Of a stretch of DNA of 37,569 bases, positions 1 through 7,699 are shown piece by piece. Below the pieces are notes generated by a model. It made no database searches. It saw nothing but the letters and a program-made list of their open reading frames with translations, and had not been told where the DNA came from. The first letter of the stretch is position 1; every line of letters begins with the position of its first letter. The stretch is taken from positions 1 through 37,569 of the forward strand of contig SHVA01000022.1 in assembly GCA_009691195.1 (NCBI GenBank), given 5' to 3'. A program made the translations under genes and the position numbers. This stretch comes from Solirubrobacterales bacterium. Its GTDB lineage: Bacteria; Actinomycetota; Thermoleophilia; Solirubrobacterales; 70-9.

Positions 1-197
1 AGCTCCTCTCGCTCCTCGGTGCTCAGACCTTCACGGCGGCCGACGTCGACGTCGGCCTGGCGAACCCAGTTACGCAAGGTCTGGTCGCTGATCTGCAGCG
101 ACTCGGCGATCTCGGGAATCGAGCGCTCGTCAGAGCGGACCAGCGCCACCGCCTCGCGGCGGAACTCCTCGGGGTAGGGCGATCTCGTCTTGCCCAT
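1..197 (-). CDS. IS3-family transposase OrfA, N-terminal part
   Basis: The reading frame starts at ATG 197 and runs off the left edge with no stop, giving about 65 residues. It begins MGKTRSPYPEEFRREAVAL and continues through a helix-turn-helix of the Tnp_1/IS911 OrfA type (around residues 22-45, with SIPEIAESLQISDQTLRNWV). In this family OrfA binds the terminal repeats, and the OrfAB fusion made by programmed frameshifting catalyses transposition. A purine-rich AAAGGATG lies just upstream of the start. Family assignment rests on the HTH and the FRREAVAL signature. The catalytic ORF is not visible, so the activity of this copy cannot be judged. Confidence 0.85.
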   Translation of the reverse strand, partial: MGKTRSPYPEEFRREAVALVRSDERSIPEIAESLQISDQTLRNWVRQADVDVGRREGLSTEEREE

Positions 198-220
198 GGA
201 CCCATCCTTTCGGCCTGGCC

Positions 221-242
221 GGATGCCCGCATGCGGGCATCC
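221..242. repeat. Perfect 22-bp palindrome inside the IS leader
   Basis: The sequence reads the same on both strands, with 10-bp arms GGATGCCCGC and GCGGGCATCC around a central AT. It lies between the IS terminus (284) and the OrfA start (197), about 24 bp upstream of the start codon. It could be a transposase or regulator binding site, or a hairpin in mRNA reading in from outside. Hairpins in some other IS elements block translation of read-through transcripts. That role here is inference. Confidence 0.6.
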
Positions 243-284
243 GATCCAAAGCGTTCAGGTGTCCACGGAAGTCGGGGCACTCCA

Positions 285-346
285 CCGTGTGTTCCGGCCC
301 TGGCCAACTGCTTGAGGTCTTCGTACGCCTTTTGGGCGCGAGCCAT
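285..346 (-). pseudogene. 5' fragment of a small gene interrupted by the IS element
   Basis: On the minus strand an ATG at 346 is preceded by GGGAGAGG at good Shine-Dalgarno distance. It opens [20 protein letters not shown] and then meets the probable IS terminus at 284. The good ribosome binding site and the abrupt junction suggest a real gene whose remainder now lies beyond the insertion. It is divergent from the DUF255 gene at 397, so they share a 50-bp intergenic region. Twenty residues are too few to assign a family. The fragment could instead be a natural fusion or chance reading frame. Confidence 0.45.
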
Positions 347-396
347 CCCAACCCTCTCCCGCCTATTGGCCAAACGGCCCGGCTACTCTCGACGGG

Positions 397-2424
397 ATGG
401 CCAACCGCCTCGCCGACGAGACCAGTCCCTACCTGCTCCAGCACAAGGACAACCCGGTGGACTGGCGTCCATGGGGCCCCGAAGCGCTGAATCTGGCCAA
501 GAGCGAGGACCGTCCGATCCTGCTCTCGATCGGATACTCGGCCTGCCACTGGTGCCACGTGATGGAGCGCGAATCCTTCGAGGACCCCGAGATCGCGGGG
601 CTGATGAACGAGCGCTTCGTCCCGATCAAGGTCGACCGCGAGGAGCGCCCTGACGTGGACGACCTCTACATGGAGGCGGTTCAGGCGATGACCGGCCAGG
701 GCGGCTGGCCGCTGACGGCTTTCCTCGACCCGCAGGGGGTCCCGTTCTACGGCGGCACCTACTTCCCGCCGGAGCCCCGCCAGGGGCTGCCGAGCTTCCG
801 CCAGGTGCTCGAGGCGGTCTCCGACGGCTACTCGAAGCAGCGGACCGAGATCGACGCGGCGGCCGCGGGGGTCAGGGACTCACTCGCGGCGATAGGACGG
901 ATCGACCCCTCGGACGAGCCCCTGGGGCCCGAGCTGCTCGAGCAGGCCCAGGCCGGGATGCTCGCCAACGCCGACAGCGCCCACGGCGGCTTCGGTGGCG
1001 CGCCCAAGTTCCCGGCCGCCGATGCGCTCGAGTTCCTGCTCGCCCGCGGTGAGAGCGCCCATGTCCGGCGAACGCTCGACTCGATGATGAACGGCGGCAT
1101 CTATGACCAGGTCGGAGGGGGCTTCTCCCGCTACGCCGTGGACGCGGTCTGGCTCACTCCCCACTTCGAGAAGATGCTCTACGACAACGCCCTGCTCGCC
1201 CGCGTCTACCTCCACGGCTGGCAGGCCCTAGGGGAGCAGCGCTGGCGACGGATCTGCTGCGAGACCCTGGACTGGGCGCTGCGGGACATGCACGGCCCCG
1301 AGGGAGGCTTCTACTCGGCGCTCGACGCCGACTCCGAGGGAGAGGAGGGCCGCTTTTACGTCTGGGGAGAGGACGAGGCCCGCGAGGCCCTGACCGAAGC
1401 CGGGATCGCCGGCGACGCCGCCGAGCGAATCCTCGGCTACTGGGGTGTGAGCCCAGTGGGCAATTTCGAGGGCCGCAACATCCTCCACGTCGCCGCGGGA
1501 GCGGCCGCCAGCGCACCGCCTCCTGGCCTCGACCAGGCCAAGCGGGAGCTGTTGGCCCGACGGGATCGAAGGGTCCCCCCCGGCCTCGACGACAAGCGCC
1601 TGTGCTCCTGGAACGCCCTGATGATCTCGGCGCTCGCCGACGCCGGCGCCGTGCTCGGCCGCGAGGACTACCTCGACGCCGCACACGGTTGCGCCCGCTT
1701 CATCTGGGAGTCGATGCGCGACGACGAGGGCCGCCTGCTGCGCACCTGGAAGGACGGCCGCGGGCGGATCGTGGCCTACCTCGAGGACCACGCCTTCCTG
1801 CTCGAGGCGCTGCTGGACCTCTACCAGGCCGGCTTCGAGCAACGCTGGTTCGACGCCGCCCGCGAGCTCGCCGACACGATGATCGCCCGCTTCGGAGACG
1901 ACGAGCGCGGCGGCTTCTTCACCACCGCGCATGACCAGGGAGAGGAGCTGATCGTCCGCCGCAAGGACCTCGGCGACCATCCGATCCCCGCCGGCAACTC
2001 CGCGGCGGCGCTGGGACTGCTCCGCCTCTCGGAGCTGACCGGCGAGAGCGAGTACGCCAACCGAGCCGAGGGCGTGCTGCGCCTCTTCTCCAGAGCCGCC
2101 GTCAAGCACCCCGACTCCTTCGGCCACTCGCTCAGGGCGCTCGACTTCCACCTGGCGCCGCCGCGAGAGGTGGCGCTGGTGGCCCCCGCCGGCGCCCAGG
2201 ACCCCGGAGCCAGCCTCGCCGAGCTCGCAGCGGTCGTGCGAGCGGAGCTGAGGCCCAACCTGGTGCTGGCCGGCGGCGTCGAGGGCAGCGAGCGCCCGGA
2301 GCTGCTGCGCGGCCGCACGGCGGAAGATGGGCGACCGAGCGCCTACGTCTGCGAGCGATTCGCCTGTCAGGCGCCGGTGACGACCCCCATGGAGCTCGCC
2401 GGCCAATTAGGATCGCCCTCATGA
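397..2424 (+). CDS. DUF255 thioredoxin-domain protein (YyaL/SPATA20 family)
   Basis: This 675-residue protein has the full architecture of the YyaL/spermatogenesis-associated protein 20 family. An N-terminal thioredoxin-like domain (about 1-160) opens with [14 protein letters not shown] and carries a CxxC motif, C50-H-W-C53. It is followed by a long six-hairpin glycosidase-like alpha-toroid domain (about 170-560). The length matches the family. Its biochemical role is not established: the fold suggests a redox or carbohydrate-linked function in the cytoplasm, and no signal peptide is seen. ATG 397 is the first start before the conserved [11 protein letters not shown] segment. The stop overlaps the next start by 4 bp (ATGA), so the two genes are probably translationally coupled. 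Confidence 0.93.
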   Translation: MANRLADETSPYLLQHKDNPVDWRPWGPEALNLAKSEDRPILLSIGYSACHWCHVMERESFEDPEIAGLMNERFVPIKVDREERPDVDDLYMEAVQAMTGQGGWPLTAFLDPQGVPFYGGTYFPPEPRQGLPSFRQVLEAVSDGYSKQRTEIDAAAAGVRDSLAAIGRIDPSDEPLGPELLEQAQAGMLANADSAHGGFGGAPKFPAADALEFLLARGESAHVRRTLDSMMNGGIYDQVGGGFSRYAVDAVWLTPHFEKMLYDNALLARVYLHGWQALGEQRWRRICCETLDWALRDMHGPEGGFYSALDADSEGEEGRFYVWGEDEAREALTEAGIAGDAAERILGYWGVSPVGNFEGRNILHVAAGAAASAPPPGLDQAKRELLARRDRRVPPGLDDKRLCSWNALMISALADAGAVLGREDYLDAAHGCARFIWESMRDDEGRLLRTWKDGRGRIVAYLEDHAFLLEALLDLYQAGFEQRWFDAARELADTMIARFGDDERGGFFTTAHDQGEELIVRRKDLGDHPIPAGNSAAALGLLRLSELTGESEYANRAEGVLRLFSRAAVKHPDSFGHSLRALDFHLAPPREVALVAPAGAQDPGASLAELAAVVRAELRPNLVLAGGVEGSERPELLRGRTAEDGRPSAYVCERFACQAPVTTPMELAGQLGSPS

Positions 2425-2945
2425 GCCCAACCGAGACGACCCCGCGCTCCGTCGAGGAGATCGCCCGCGCCTACTTCGAGGCCGTCGGCGACCGCGACGT
2501 GGACGCGATGATGGCGCTGTGGGAGCCCGGCGGCTACGGCTATATCCACGGCGTCGTCACCATGCGCGCCCCGGAGGGCTACCAGGAGTGGTTCGGCGGC
2601 ATGTTCGAGGCGGTCCCCGACCTGCGGATGGAGATTGTCGAGCTGATCCCCGCCGACGAGCACGCGACCGTCCGCTGGAGCGCCACGGGGACCTTCACCG
2701 GCCCTGTCCGCTTCGAGGGCCTCGAGGCCACGGGCGCCTCGCTCGAGATGGAGGGCCTCGACCTGCTCACCATCCGCGACGGGAAGATCCGCGAGGTCCG
2801 CGCCTACATGAACGCCACTGAGATGGCGCGGCAGCTCGGCGCGATGCCGCCTGCGGGCTCCCTCGGCGAGAGGGCGATGCTCGGAGCGGTCAACGCTCGG
2901 ACCGCCGCCATGCGCTTCGTCGAGCAGCTCCGCGACCGGGCCTAG
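2421..2945 (+). CDS. SnoaL-like / NTF2-fold protein
   Basis: The 174-residue product begins with an amphipathic helix, [20 protein letters not shown]. It continues through the cone-shaped alpha+beta barrel pattern of the SnoaL/NTF2 superfamily, with a typical [18 protein letters not shown] strand pair and a closing [21 protein letters not shown] segment. Family members range from polyketide cyclases to isomerases and non-enzymatic binders, so the substrate cannot be predicted. The last ~35 residues extend beyond the core domain. The gene overlaps the preceding DUF255 gene by 4 bp and is followed after 9 bp by a hydrolase, suggesting a three-gene operon. Fold assignment is good and function is unknown. 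Confidence 0.8.
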   Translation: MSPTETTPRSVEEIARAYFEAVGDRDVDAMMALWEPGGYGYIHGVVTMRAPEGYQEWFGGMFEAVPDLRMEIVELIPADEHATVRWSATGTFTGPVRFEGLEATGASLEMEGLDLLTIRDGKIREVRAYMNATEMARQLGAMPPAGSLGERAMLGAVNARTAAMRFVEQLRDRA

Positions 2946-2954
2946 GGGAACGAG

Positions 2955-3700
2955 TTGGGGAGCACCGCCTCACTGGCCGTCAGGCGGCTCGGGGAGGGCA
3001 CTCAGGTCGTTCTCATCCACGGGGGCCTCGGTCCCGAGCTCACCTGGGAGGCCCAGGAGCAGCTCGCGGAAGGCTGGGCGCTCGTCATCCCCAGCCGCCG
3101 GGGCTACGGCGACAGCCCGCCGGCGGAGCGCCAGGACTTCGAGGCCGACGCCGACGACCTCCAGGCCCTGCTGGAGGAACCGGCTCACCTGGTCGGCTTC
3201 TCCTACGGAGGGCTCGGCGCCGCGATTGTCGCGGCCCGGGCGCCGGACCGAGTCCGGTCGCCGTCCTTGATCGAGCCGCCCCTCTACGCCGCTACTCCGA
3301 AGGACCCCGAGGTCGAGCACCTCGCGCTGCTCGGCGAGTCCTTCGCCATCAGCGAGGAGCCGGAGCAGGAGTCAGAGTTCCTCGCCCTCGCCGGGCTGGG
3401 GCCTGCGGCGCGCGGCCAGCACCGCGCGGCGCTCGATGAGACCCTGGCCGCCTCACGAAACCTGCGCTCGCCGCGGGAGGCGACTCCCGACTTCCGCGCA
3501 ATCGCCGATGCCCCTTCCCCACCCTGATCGTCTCGGGCGGGCACGAGGAGGCGCTGGAGCGCCTCTGCGACGCCCTCGCCGCTCGCACCGGCGGCGCCCG
3601 GGAGATCCTCACCGGCGCCGGGCACGCGGCTCAGCGCACGCCGGACTTCAACGCGCTGCTGGCCGACTTCATGTCGGTCGCCGACCGCCGCGCCAACTGA
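2955..3700 (+). pseudogene. Alpha/beta hydrolase, frameshifted by a one-base deletion
   Basis: The first frame (TTG 2955 to the stop at 3527) gives 190 residues with the alpha/beta-hydrolase oxyanion segment VVLIHGGLG and the nucleophile elbow GFSYGG. It then ends abruptly after IADAPSPP. The +2 frame directly continues the family: PTLIVSGGHEEALERL, then the catalytic-histidine segment ILTGAGHAAQRTPDF, stopping at 3700. Restoring one C in the run near 3508-3516 joins the frames into a protein of about 248 residues, IADAPFPTLIVSGG. It is therefore either a recent pseudogene lacking its catalytic histidine or a homopolymer sequencing error. It closes the operon begun at 397. The substrate is unknown. 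Confidence 0.82.
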
Positions 3701-3786
3701 GAGAACGACGCCGTGGTTGGCTGGGCAACCGCTCCTAACCCAACCCGGGCGGCTGGGGATAGATACCCCTCCCCCTCCAGCCTCGG

Positions 3787-5139
3787 CTAGAGGACCGCCA
3801 GGAACTGGTCGATCTCCCACGGCGTCACCTGCACGCGGTAGTCCTCCCATTCCTTGCGCTTGATCTCGATCAAGCGGGTGAAGGCGTGCTCGCCGAGCAC
3901 CCGCAGCACCAGCTCGGACTCCGAGGCGATCTCGATCGCCCCCCCCAGGGTCTCGGGCAGTTGCTCGATGCCGCGGCGCTGACGGTCCTCGGGAGTCAGG
4001 TGGTAGAGGTTCTGCTCCATCGGCTCGGGCAGCTCGTAGCCCTTCTCGATCCCCTCCAGACCCGCATGAAGCATCGCCGCGAAGCAGAGGTAGGGGTTCG
4101 CGGAGGGGTCGGGGCAGCGCAGCTCCGCCCGCGTCGCCTGCTCCTTGCCCGGGTGGTAGAGCGGCACCCGGATCAGAGCTGAGCGGTTGCGCCGTGACCA
4201 GGCGAGGTACACGGGTGCCTCGTAGCCGGGTATCAGCCGCTTGTAGGAGTTGACCCATTGCGCGAACAGTGGCGAGATCTCTCGTGCGTGCTTGAGCTGG
4301 CCGGCGATGAACGCCTTCGCGGTGGCGGAGAGGAAGTACTGGTCGTCGGGGTCGAAGAAGGCGTTGCGGCCGCCGCGCTGGAGCGACTGGTGGACGTGCA
4401 TTCCCGAGCCGTTTTCCCCCTGCAGCGGCTTGGGCATGAAGGTCGCGTGCCAGCCGTACTTCATCGCGTATTCCTTGACCGTGATCCGGTAGGTCATGCA
4501 GTCGTCTGACATCGCGAGCGCGTCCTTGTAGCGCATGTCGACCTCGTGCTGGGAGGGGCCGACCTCGTGATGGGCGTACTCGACGTGGATCCCGAGCTGC
4601 TCCAGCGCCAGGATCGTCTCGCGGCGCACGTCGGAGCCGGCGTCGAGCGTGGTCAGGTCGAAGTAGCCGCCCTCGTCGAGGATCTCGGGGATGCCGTCCT
4701 CGGGCTTGGCCGAGCGGAAGTAGTAGTACTCGAGCTCCGGGCCGATGTTGTAGGTCTCGAAGCCCATCTCCTCGGCCCGCTTGAGAGCGCGGCGCAGGAT
4801 CCAGCGTGGATCGCCCTCGTAGGGCTCACCCCCGGGCACCCGGACGTCGCAGAACATCCGCGCCACCCGGTTGGTCTCCTCCGGCCTCCACGGGATCAGG
4901 TCGAACGTCGTGGGGTCGGGCATGGCGATCATGTCCGACTCCTCGATCGGGTTGAAGCCCGTGATCGAGGACCCGTCGAATCCCATCCCGCCCTCGAAGG
5001 CGTCCTCCAGTTCGGAGCCGTTGATGGAGAAGCTCTTCAGCTGTCCCAGCAGGTCGGTGAACCACAGCCGCACGAAGCGGACGTCCTGGTCGCGGCAGAA
5101 CGCGAGGATCTCCGTGGCGGTGCTGGGCGTCTCGGTCAC
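3787..5139 (-). CDS. glnA: Glutamine synthetase, type I (GSI-alpha-like)
   Basis: The enzyme makes glutamine from glutamate, ammonia and ATP as a cytoplasmic dodecamer. From the GTG at 5139, preceded by AAAGGAGAG, it is 450 residues. It has the beta-grasp domain (about 10-95, ending MGFDGSSITGF), the catalytic domain signatures NIGPELEYYYF, EVGPSQHEVDMRY, the ATP loop KPLQGENGSGMHVHQSL and the glutamate flap region with NRSALIRVP. The length near 450 and absence of the roughly 25-residue GSI-beta insertion point to the alpha subtype, usually not adenylylated, although a Tyr is present in the NLYHLT segment. A longer frame reaches 5235, but its N-terminal extension is not family-like. It shares a 171-bp divergent region with the CMD gene. 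Confidence 0.95.
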   Translation of the reverse strand: MTETPSTATEILAFCRDQDVRFVRLWFTDLLGQLKSFSINGSELEDAFEGGMGFDGSSITGFNPIEESDMIAMPDPTTFDLIPWRPEETNRVARMFCDVRVPGGEPYEGDPRWILRRALKRAEEMGFETYNIGPELEYYYFRSAKPEDGIPEILDEGGYFDLTTLDAGSDVRRETILALEQLGIHVEYAHHEVGPSQHEVDMRYKDALAMSDDCMTYRITVKEYAMKYGWHATFMPKPLQGENGSGMHVHQSLQRGGRNAFFDPDDQYFLSATAKAFIAGQLKHAREISPLFAQWVNSYKRLIPGYEAPVYLAWSRRNRSALIRVPLYHPGKEQATRAELRCPDPSANPYLCFAAMLHAGLEGIEKGYELPEPMEQNLYHLTPEDRQRRGIEQLPETLGGAIEIASESELVLRVLGEHAFTRLIEIKRKEWEDYRVQVTPWEIDQFLAVL

Positions 5140-5234
5140 GCGCTCTCCTTTGCCGGCGGCGAGCCGGAACCTTAGCCGCCAGGAGCTGTGATCCGCGGGC
5201 GCCAACCCTGCGTATCCAACTGCAGCGAGGACCA

Positions 5235-5263
5235 TTGAGCACTACACTTACATCCCGTAAGTA
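5235..5263 (+). promoter_or_regulatory. Promoter with palindromic operator for the CMD-family gene
   Basis: TTGAGC (5235-5240) and TAAGTA (5258-5263) are separated by 17 bp and resemble a housekeeping -35/-10 pair. Lying inside the promoter is the inverted repeat ACTTAC-N5-GTAAGT (5246-5262), so a bound repressor would block polymerase. The half site resembles operators of HxlR/DUF24-type regulators that sense quinones or aldehydes, which are often linked to oxidoreductase genes. The regulator is not in the window. The repeat is seen directly; the regulator family is inference. Confidence 0.55.
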
Positions 5264-5310
5264 ACGAGCTAAAAGTAAAGTGAAGACCCAGTAAAGGCGA
5301 GGTAAGCCCC

Positions 5311-5877
5311 ATGACCGTGAAGACCGAGGTCAGCCGCTTTCACATCCACGACGAACTGACTGCCCCCGAGGACAGCGTTCCGATCATCAAGAGCATCCAA
5401 CTCGCGGGAGGGGCGATATCGAAGTTCCTCGGCGTGATCGCCGAGTCCCCCGCCACCCTGCGCGCTTACACCCGCCTGCGATCCGAGCTTCACAAGGGTG
5501 AGCTCTCGCAGGCGACCAGGGAGCGGATCGGCCTCGCGGTCGCAGAGCGCCGCAAGGACGCCTACACCCTCAATCAGTTCGCCCGCACGGCCCGCGCCGC
5601 CGGACTCGGCCTCGACGAGGTGTCCCGCGCACGTGAGTTCAGCTCAGCCGACGAGAAGGAACGGGCGCTCCTGACGCTGTTGAAGGCGACTCTCGCCTAC
5701 GACGAGCCCGTTCCTCAGCACCTGGTCGAAGAGGCCCGGGAGGCCGGCTGGAGCGACTCGCAGATCGTCGAGGGCGTCGCCGAGATGGCGCTCGCGCAGT
5801 TCCAGAGCCTGTTCGCCGCCGCAGCCGAGCTGCCGCTCGAGGGCTCGGACCCCGCTGTACTGCGCTCCGCTGCATAG
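5311..5877 (+). CDS. Carboxymuconolactone decarboxylase-fold (AhpD-like) protein without cysteines
   Basis: The 188-residue all-helical product follows the CMD/AhpD pattern: SPATLRAYTRLRSELHKGEL, then LSQATRERIGLAVAERR, then a second helical half with ATLAYDEPVPQHLVEEAREAGWSDSQIVEG. In AhpD-type peroxidase partners the helix after AVAE carries a CxxC and a nearby His. Here residues 83-90 read DAYTLNQF, and the whole protein contains no cysteine. It is therefore not a thiol reductase of the AhpD type. It may have another activity or bind a small molecule. It is a single gene behind a promoter with a palindromic operator (5235-5263). Fold call is fairly secure; activity is unknown. Confidence 0.8.
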   Translation: MTVKTEVSRFHIHDELTAPEDSVPIIKSIQLAGGAISKFLGVIAESPATLRAYTRLRSELHKGELSQATRERIGLAVAERRKDAYTLNQFARTARAAGLGLDEVSRAREFSSADEKERALLTLLKATLAYDEPVPQHLVEEAREAGWSDSQIVEGVAEMALAQFQSLFAAAAELPLEGSDPAVLRSAA

Positions 5878-5910
5878 CGGCCGCTACTGGCCGCGACCTG
5901 ATGCCGGCGG

Positions 5911-6600
5911 CTAGTGGACGACGGCTGTGCGGACGGGGCCGGCGCCGGTGTTGATGAACCCGAGCTTGCTGGCGAGCGCCTCGGTCAGGTCCCACTTGTA
6001 GTTGCCGTTGTAGGGCCCGCGGTCGATCACCTTGGCCCGGACGTAATGGCCCTTGTGGGCGAAGGTGACCTTGGTCCCGCAGGGCAGCTTCTTGTGGGCC
6101 ACGCCGATCGTCTTCTTGCGAAGCGTCTTGCCGCAGGCCGTCCGGTTGCCCCAGAAGCCGGGGCCGTACCAGGTGGCGAGCTGGGCGGGCATCCTCTTGG
6201 CGAGTGCCTTGCGCGTGGTCTTCTCGACGATTCCGTCGGTGCCGAGTCCGGCCGTCTGCTGGAAGGCTCGGACCGAATCGTCGGTCGGCCGGTCGAAGCT
6301 GTCATCGAAGGGAACCGCCGACGCCGGCCGCGCCGGGGTCGAGATGCCGTTGAGGATCCAGTTGAGGGTCCTGACGTCGTCGCCGGTCATGCCGAGTGAG
6401 AGGTTGCGGCTGCCGAAGCTGAACTTCGAGCTGGGCTTCTGGCCGGGAGGCGCCACGCCGCCACTGGCCTGGGCAACGCCGGCGCCGACCGTTACGAGCA
6501 GGAGCGCGAGCGTGGCTCCGCAGGCCGCGATTCGGCGGCCGGAAAAGGTGCTTCTGCGATTGTTCGTGGACGCGGGGCGCGCCCTCTCGCTTCGGTTCAA
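5911..6600 (-). CDS. RlpA-like (3D/double-psi barrel) protein with peptidoglycan-binding domain
   Basis: The 229-residue secreted protein has a basic N-terminus and a hydrophobic segment (about 23-45, ending VAQA). A PG_binding_1-type domain follows (about 67-135, with LSLGMTGDDVRTLNWIL and FQQTAGLGTDGIV). The C-terminal double-psi beta-barrel (about 142-220) has ATWYGPGFWGNRTACG, VAHKKLPCGTKV and VIDRGPYNGNYKWDLT. His169, Asp193 and the paired Cys156/Cys174 are at conserved places. RlpA-type domains bind or cleave peptidoglycan glycan strands, so a cell-wall remodelling role is likely. The only reasonable start is TTG 6600, just after AGAGGAAG. A c-di-AMP riboswitch directly precedes it, tying its expression to cell-envelope signalling. 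Confidence 0.85.
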   Translation of the reverse strand: MNRSERARPASTNNRRSTFSGRRIAACGATLALLLVTVGAGVAQASGGVAPPGQKPSSKFSFGSRNLSLGMTGDDVRTLNWILNGISTPARPASAVPFDDSFDRPTDDSVRAFQQTAGLGTDGIVEKTTRKALAKRMPAQLATWYGPGFWGNRTACGKTLRKKTIGVAHKKLPCGTKVTFAHKGHYVRAKVIDRGPYNGNYKWDLTEALASKLGFINTGAGPVRTAVVH

Positions 6601-6616
6601 CTTCCTCTTTCGTTGC

Positions 6617-6765
6617 TTTCGGGGTTAGCTGACGGGCTCGCGCTGAAAGATCGCGCTACGCGGCGGCTGTGCCGCGATTCGCCCCCCGACGGCCCACGTT
6701 GGCGCCGACGGTCTGGGTCCCCCGATCCCGGTTCCTTTGATGGACCGGGATTCAGCGGAAAGCGA
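6617..6765 (-). promoter_or_regulatory. Cyclic di-AMP riboswitch (ydaO-yuaA class)
   Basis: Read on the minus strand, the leader contains the hallmark blocks of this aptamer in order: CCGCTGAATCCCGG, AAAGGAACCGGGATCGGGGG followed by ACCCA, GGGGGGCGAATC, and the 3' block AGCCCGTCAGCTAACCCCGA. The closing helix P1 is visible: GCTTTC (6765-6760) pairs with GAAAGC (6622-6617). The aptamer ends 16 nt before the TTG start of the RlpA-like gene. In Actinomycetota this class commonly controls cell-wall hydrolase and resuscitation-factor genes and usually acts as an OFF switch on c-di-AMP binding. No intrinsic terminator fits in the 16-nt gap, so control would involve P1 itself or access to the start site. 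Confidence 0.92.
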
Positions 6766-6859
6766 GCGGGATGCTAACACAGCGCTCACACGAACTTTCC
6801 AGCTCTTATCTGCCTCCCCTCCACGCTGCCTGCAGGCGCGCTTGCATATCCTCAACACC

Positions 6860-7699
6860 ATGCAGGGCGCTCTCGTAACCGGTGCCGGCGGCGGCATCGG
6901 CCGTGCCGTCGCCGCACGCCTGGCGCGACGCGGCTTCGCCGTCCAGGTGACCGACATCGACGGCGACGCAGCTGAGCGCGCCGCCGCCGAGATCGGGGGG
7001 GAATCGTGGGCATGCTCCCTGGACGTCACCGATGAGCAGGCGTGCCGCGCCGCCGCCGCGTCAACCGCCGAGCGCGCCGGCTCGCTCGATGTCTGGGTCA
7101 ACAACGCCGGCATCCTCCTGCCCGGTGTGGCCTACGAGCAGGCCCAAAGCGCCCACCGCGCGATGCTCGACGTCAACGCGGTCGGGACCTTCAACGGAAC
7201 CCTGGCCGCGCTCGAGTCGATGCGGCCCGCCGGCCGCGGGCACGTGATCAACATCATCTCCCTCGCTGGACTGGTTGCGGCGCCGGGCGAGGTCTCCTAC
7301 GCGGCCAGCAAGCACGCGGCACTCGCCTTCACCCTGGGGACCCTGTTCGACCTTCGGCGCTCGGGTGAGAAGCGCATCCAGGTCTCGGCCGTCTGCCCCG
7401 ACGGCGTCTGGAGCCCGATGATCGAGGACAAGCTCGATGACCCCGACGCCTTCGGCTCCTTCTCGGGACAGATGTTCATGCCCGACCAGATCGCGGAGCG
7501 GGTCGAGGGCCTGCTCGACCACCCCCGCCCGATCATCACCATCCCGCGCTGGCGCGGGGTCGCGCTGCGGCTCTTCGACGCCCTTCCGTCGCTCGCGATC
7601 CGGCTGATGCCGCTTGTGCTGCGCGACGCGCGCAAGCGCCAGGCGAGCCTCAAGGCCCAGGTCGAGAGCGGCTCCTGGCCGCCTCCTCCCGGAGCTTGA
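6860..7699 (+). CDS. Short-chain dehydrogenase/reductase (SDR family)
   Basis: From ATG 6860 the product is 279 residues. It has the Rossmann glycine motif VTGAGGGIGRAVA (6-18), an acidic residue after strand 2 (TDIDGD, favouring NAD over NADP), NNAG (81-84), and catalytic Ser134, Tyr147 and Lys151 in the YxxxK motif. A C-terminal segment of about 40 residues (LRLFDALPSLAIRLMPLVL) resembles that of membrane-associated lipid or fatty-alcohol SDRs. Longer in-frame starts to 6737 would overlap the divergent riboswitch leader and are unlikely. The stop overlaps the start of the methyltransferase, so the two are probably co-transcribed. The substrate cannot be predicted. Confidence 0.9.
   Translation: MQGALVTGAGGGIGRAVAARLARRGFAVQVTDIDGDAAERAAAEIGGESWACSLDVTDEQACRAAAASTAERAGSLDVWVNNAGILLPGVAYEQAQSAHRAMLDVNAVGTFNGTLAALESMRPAGRGHVINIISLAGLVAAPGEVSYAASKHAALAFTLGTLFDLRRSGEKRIQVSAVCPDGVWSPMIEDKLDDPDAFGSFSGQMFMPDQIAERVEGLLDHPRPIITIPRWRGVALRLFDALPSLAIRLMPLVLRDARKRQASLKAQVESGSWPPPPGA

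Larger units (their letters stand above)
1..284 (-). mobile_element. IS3-family insertion sequence, one end (truncated by window edge)
   Basis: The stretch carries the start of an IS3-type OrfA. It ends outward in a terminus that, read on the minus strand from 284 inward, begins TGGAGTGCCCCGACTTCCGT. IS3 elements end in TG...CA and are commonly rich in such CCCCGA runs near the tip, so 284 is the probable outer boundary. The rest of the element, including OrfB (the DDE integrase) and the other inverted repeat, lies left of the window. The outer end abuts codon 21 of a small reading frame with its own ribosome binding site (285-346), which suggests insertion into a gene. The exact boundary and target duplication cannot be verified without the other end. 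Confidence 0.7.

Noticed and set aside
23-373. 116-residue minus-strand reading frame spanning the IS end
   Set aside because: It joins the broken gene start to an out-of-frame reading of OrfA. The true OrfA frame is open from 197 to the edge with family similarity.
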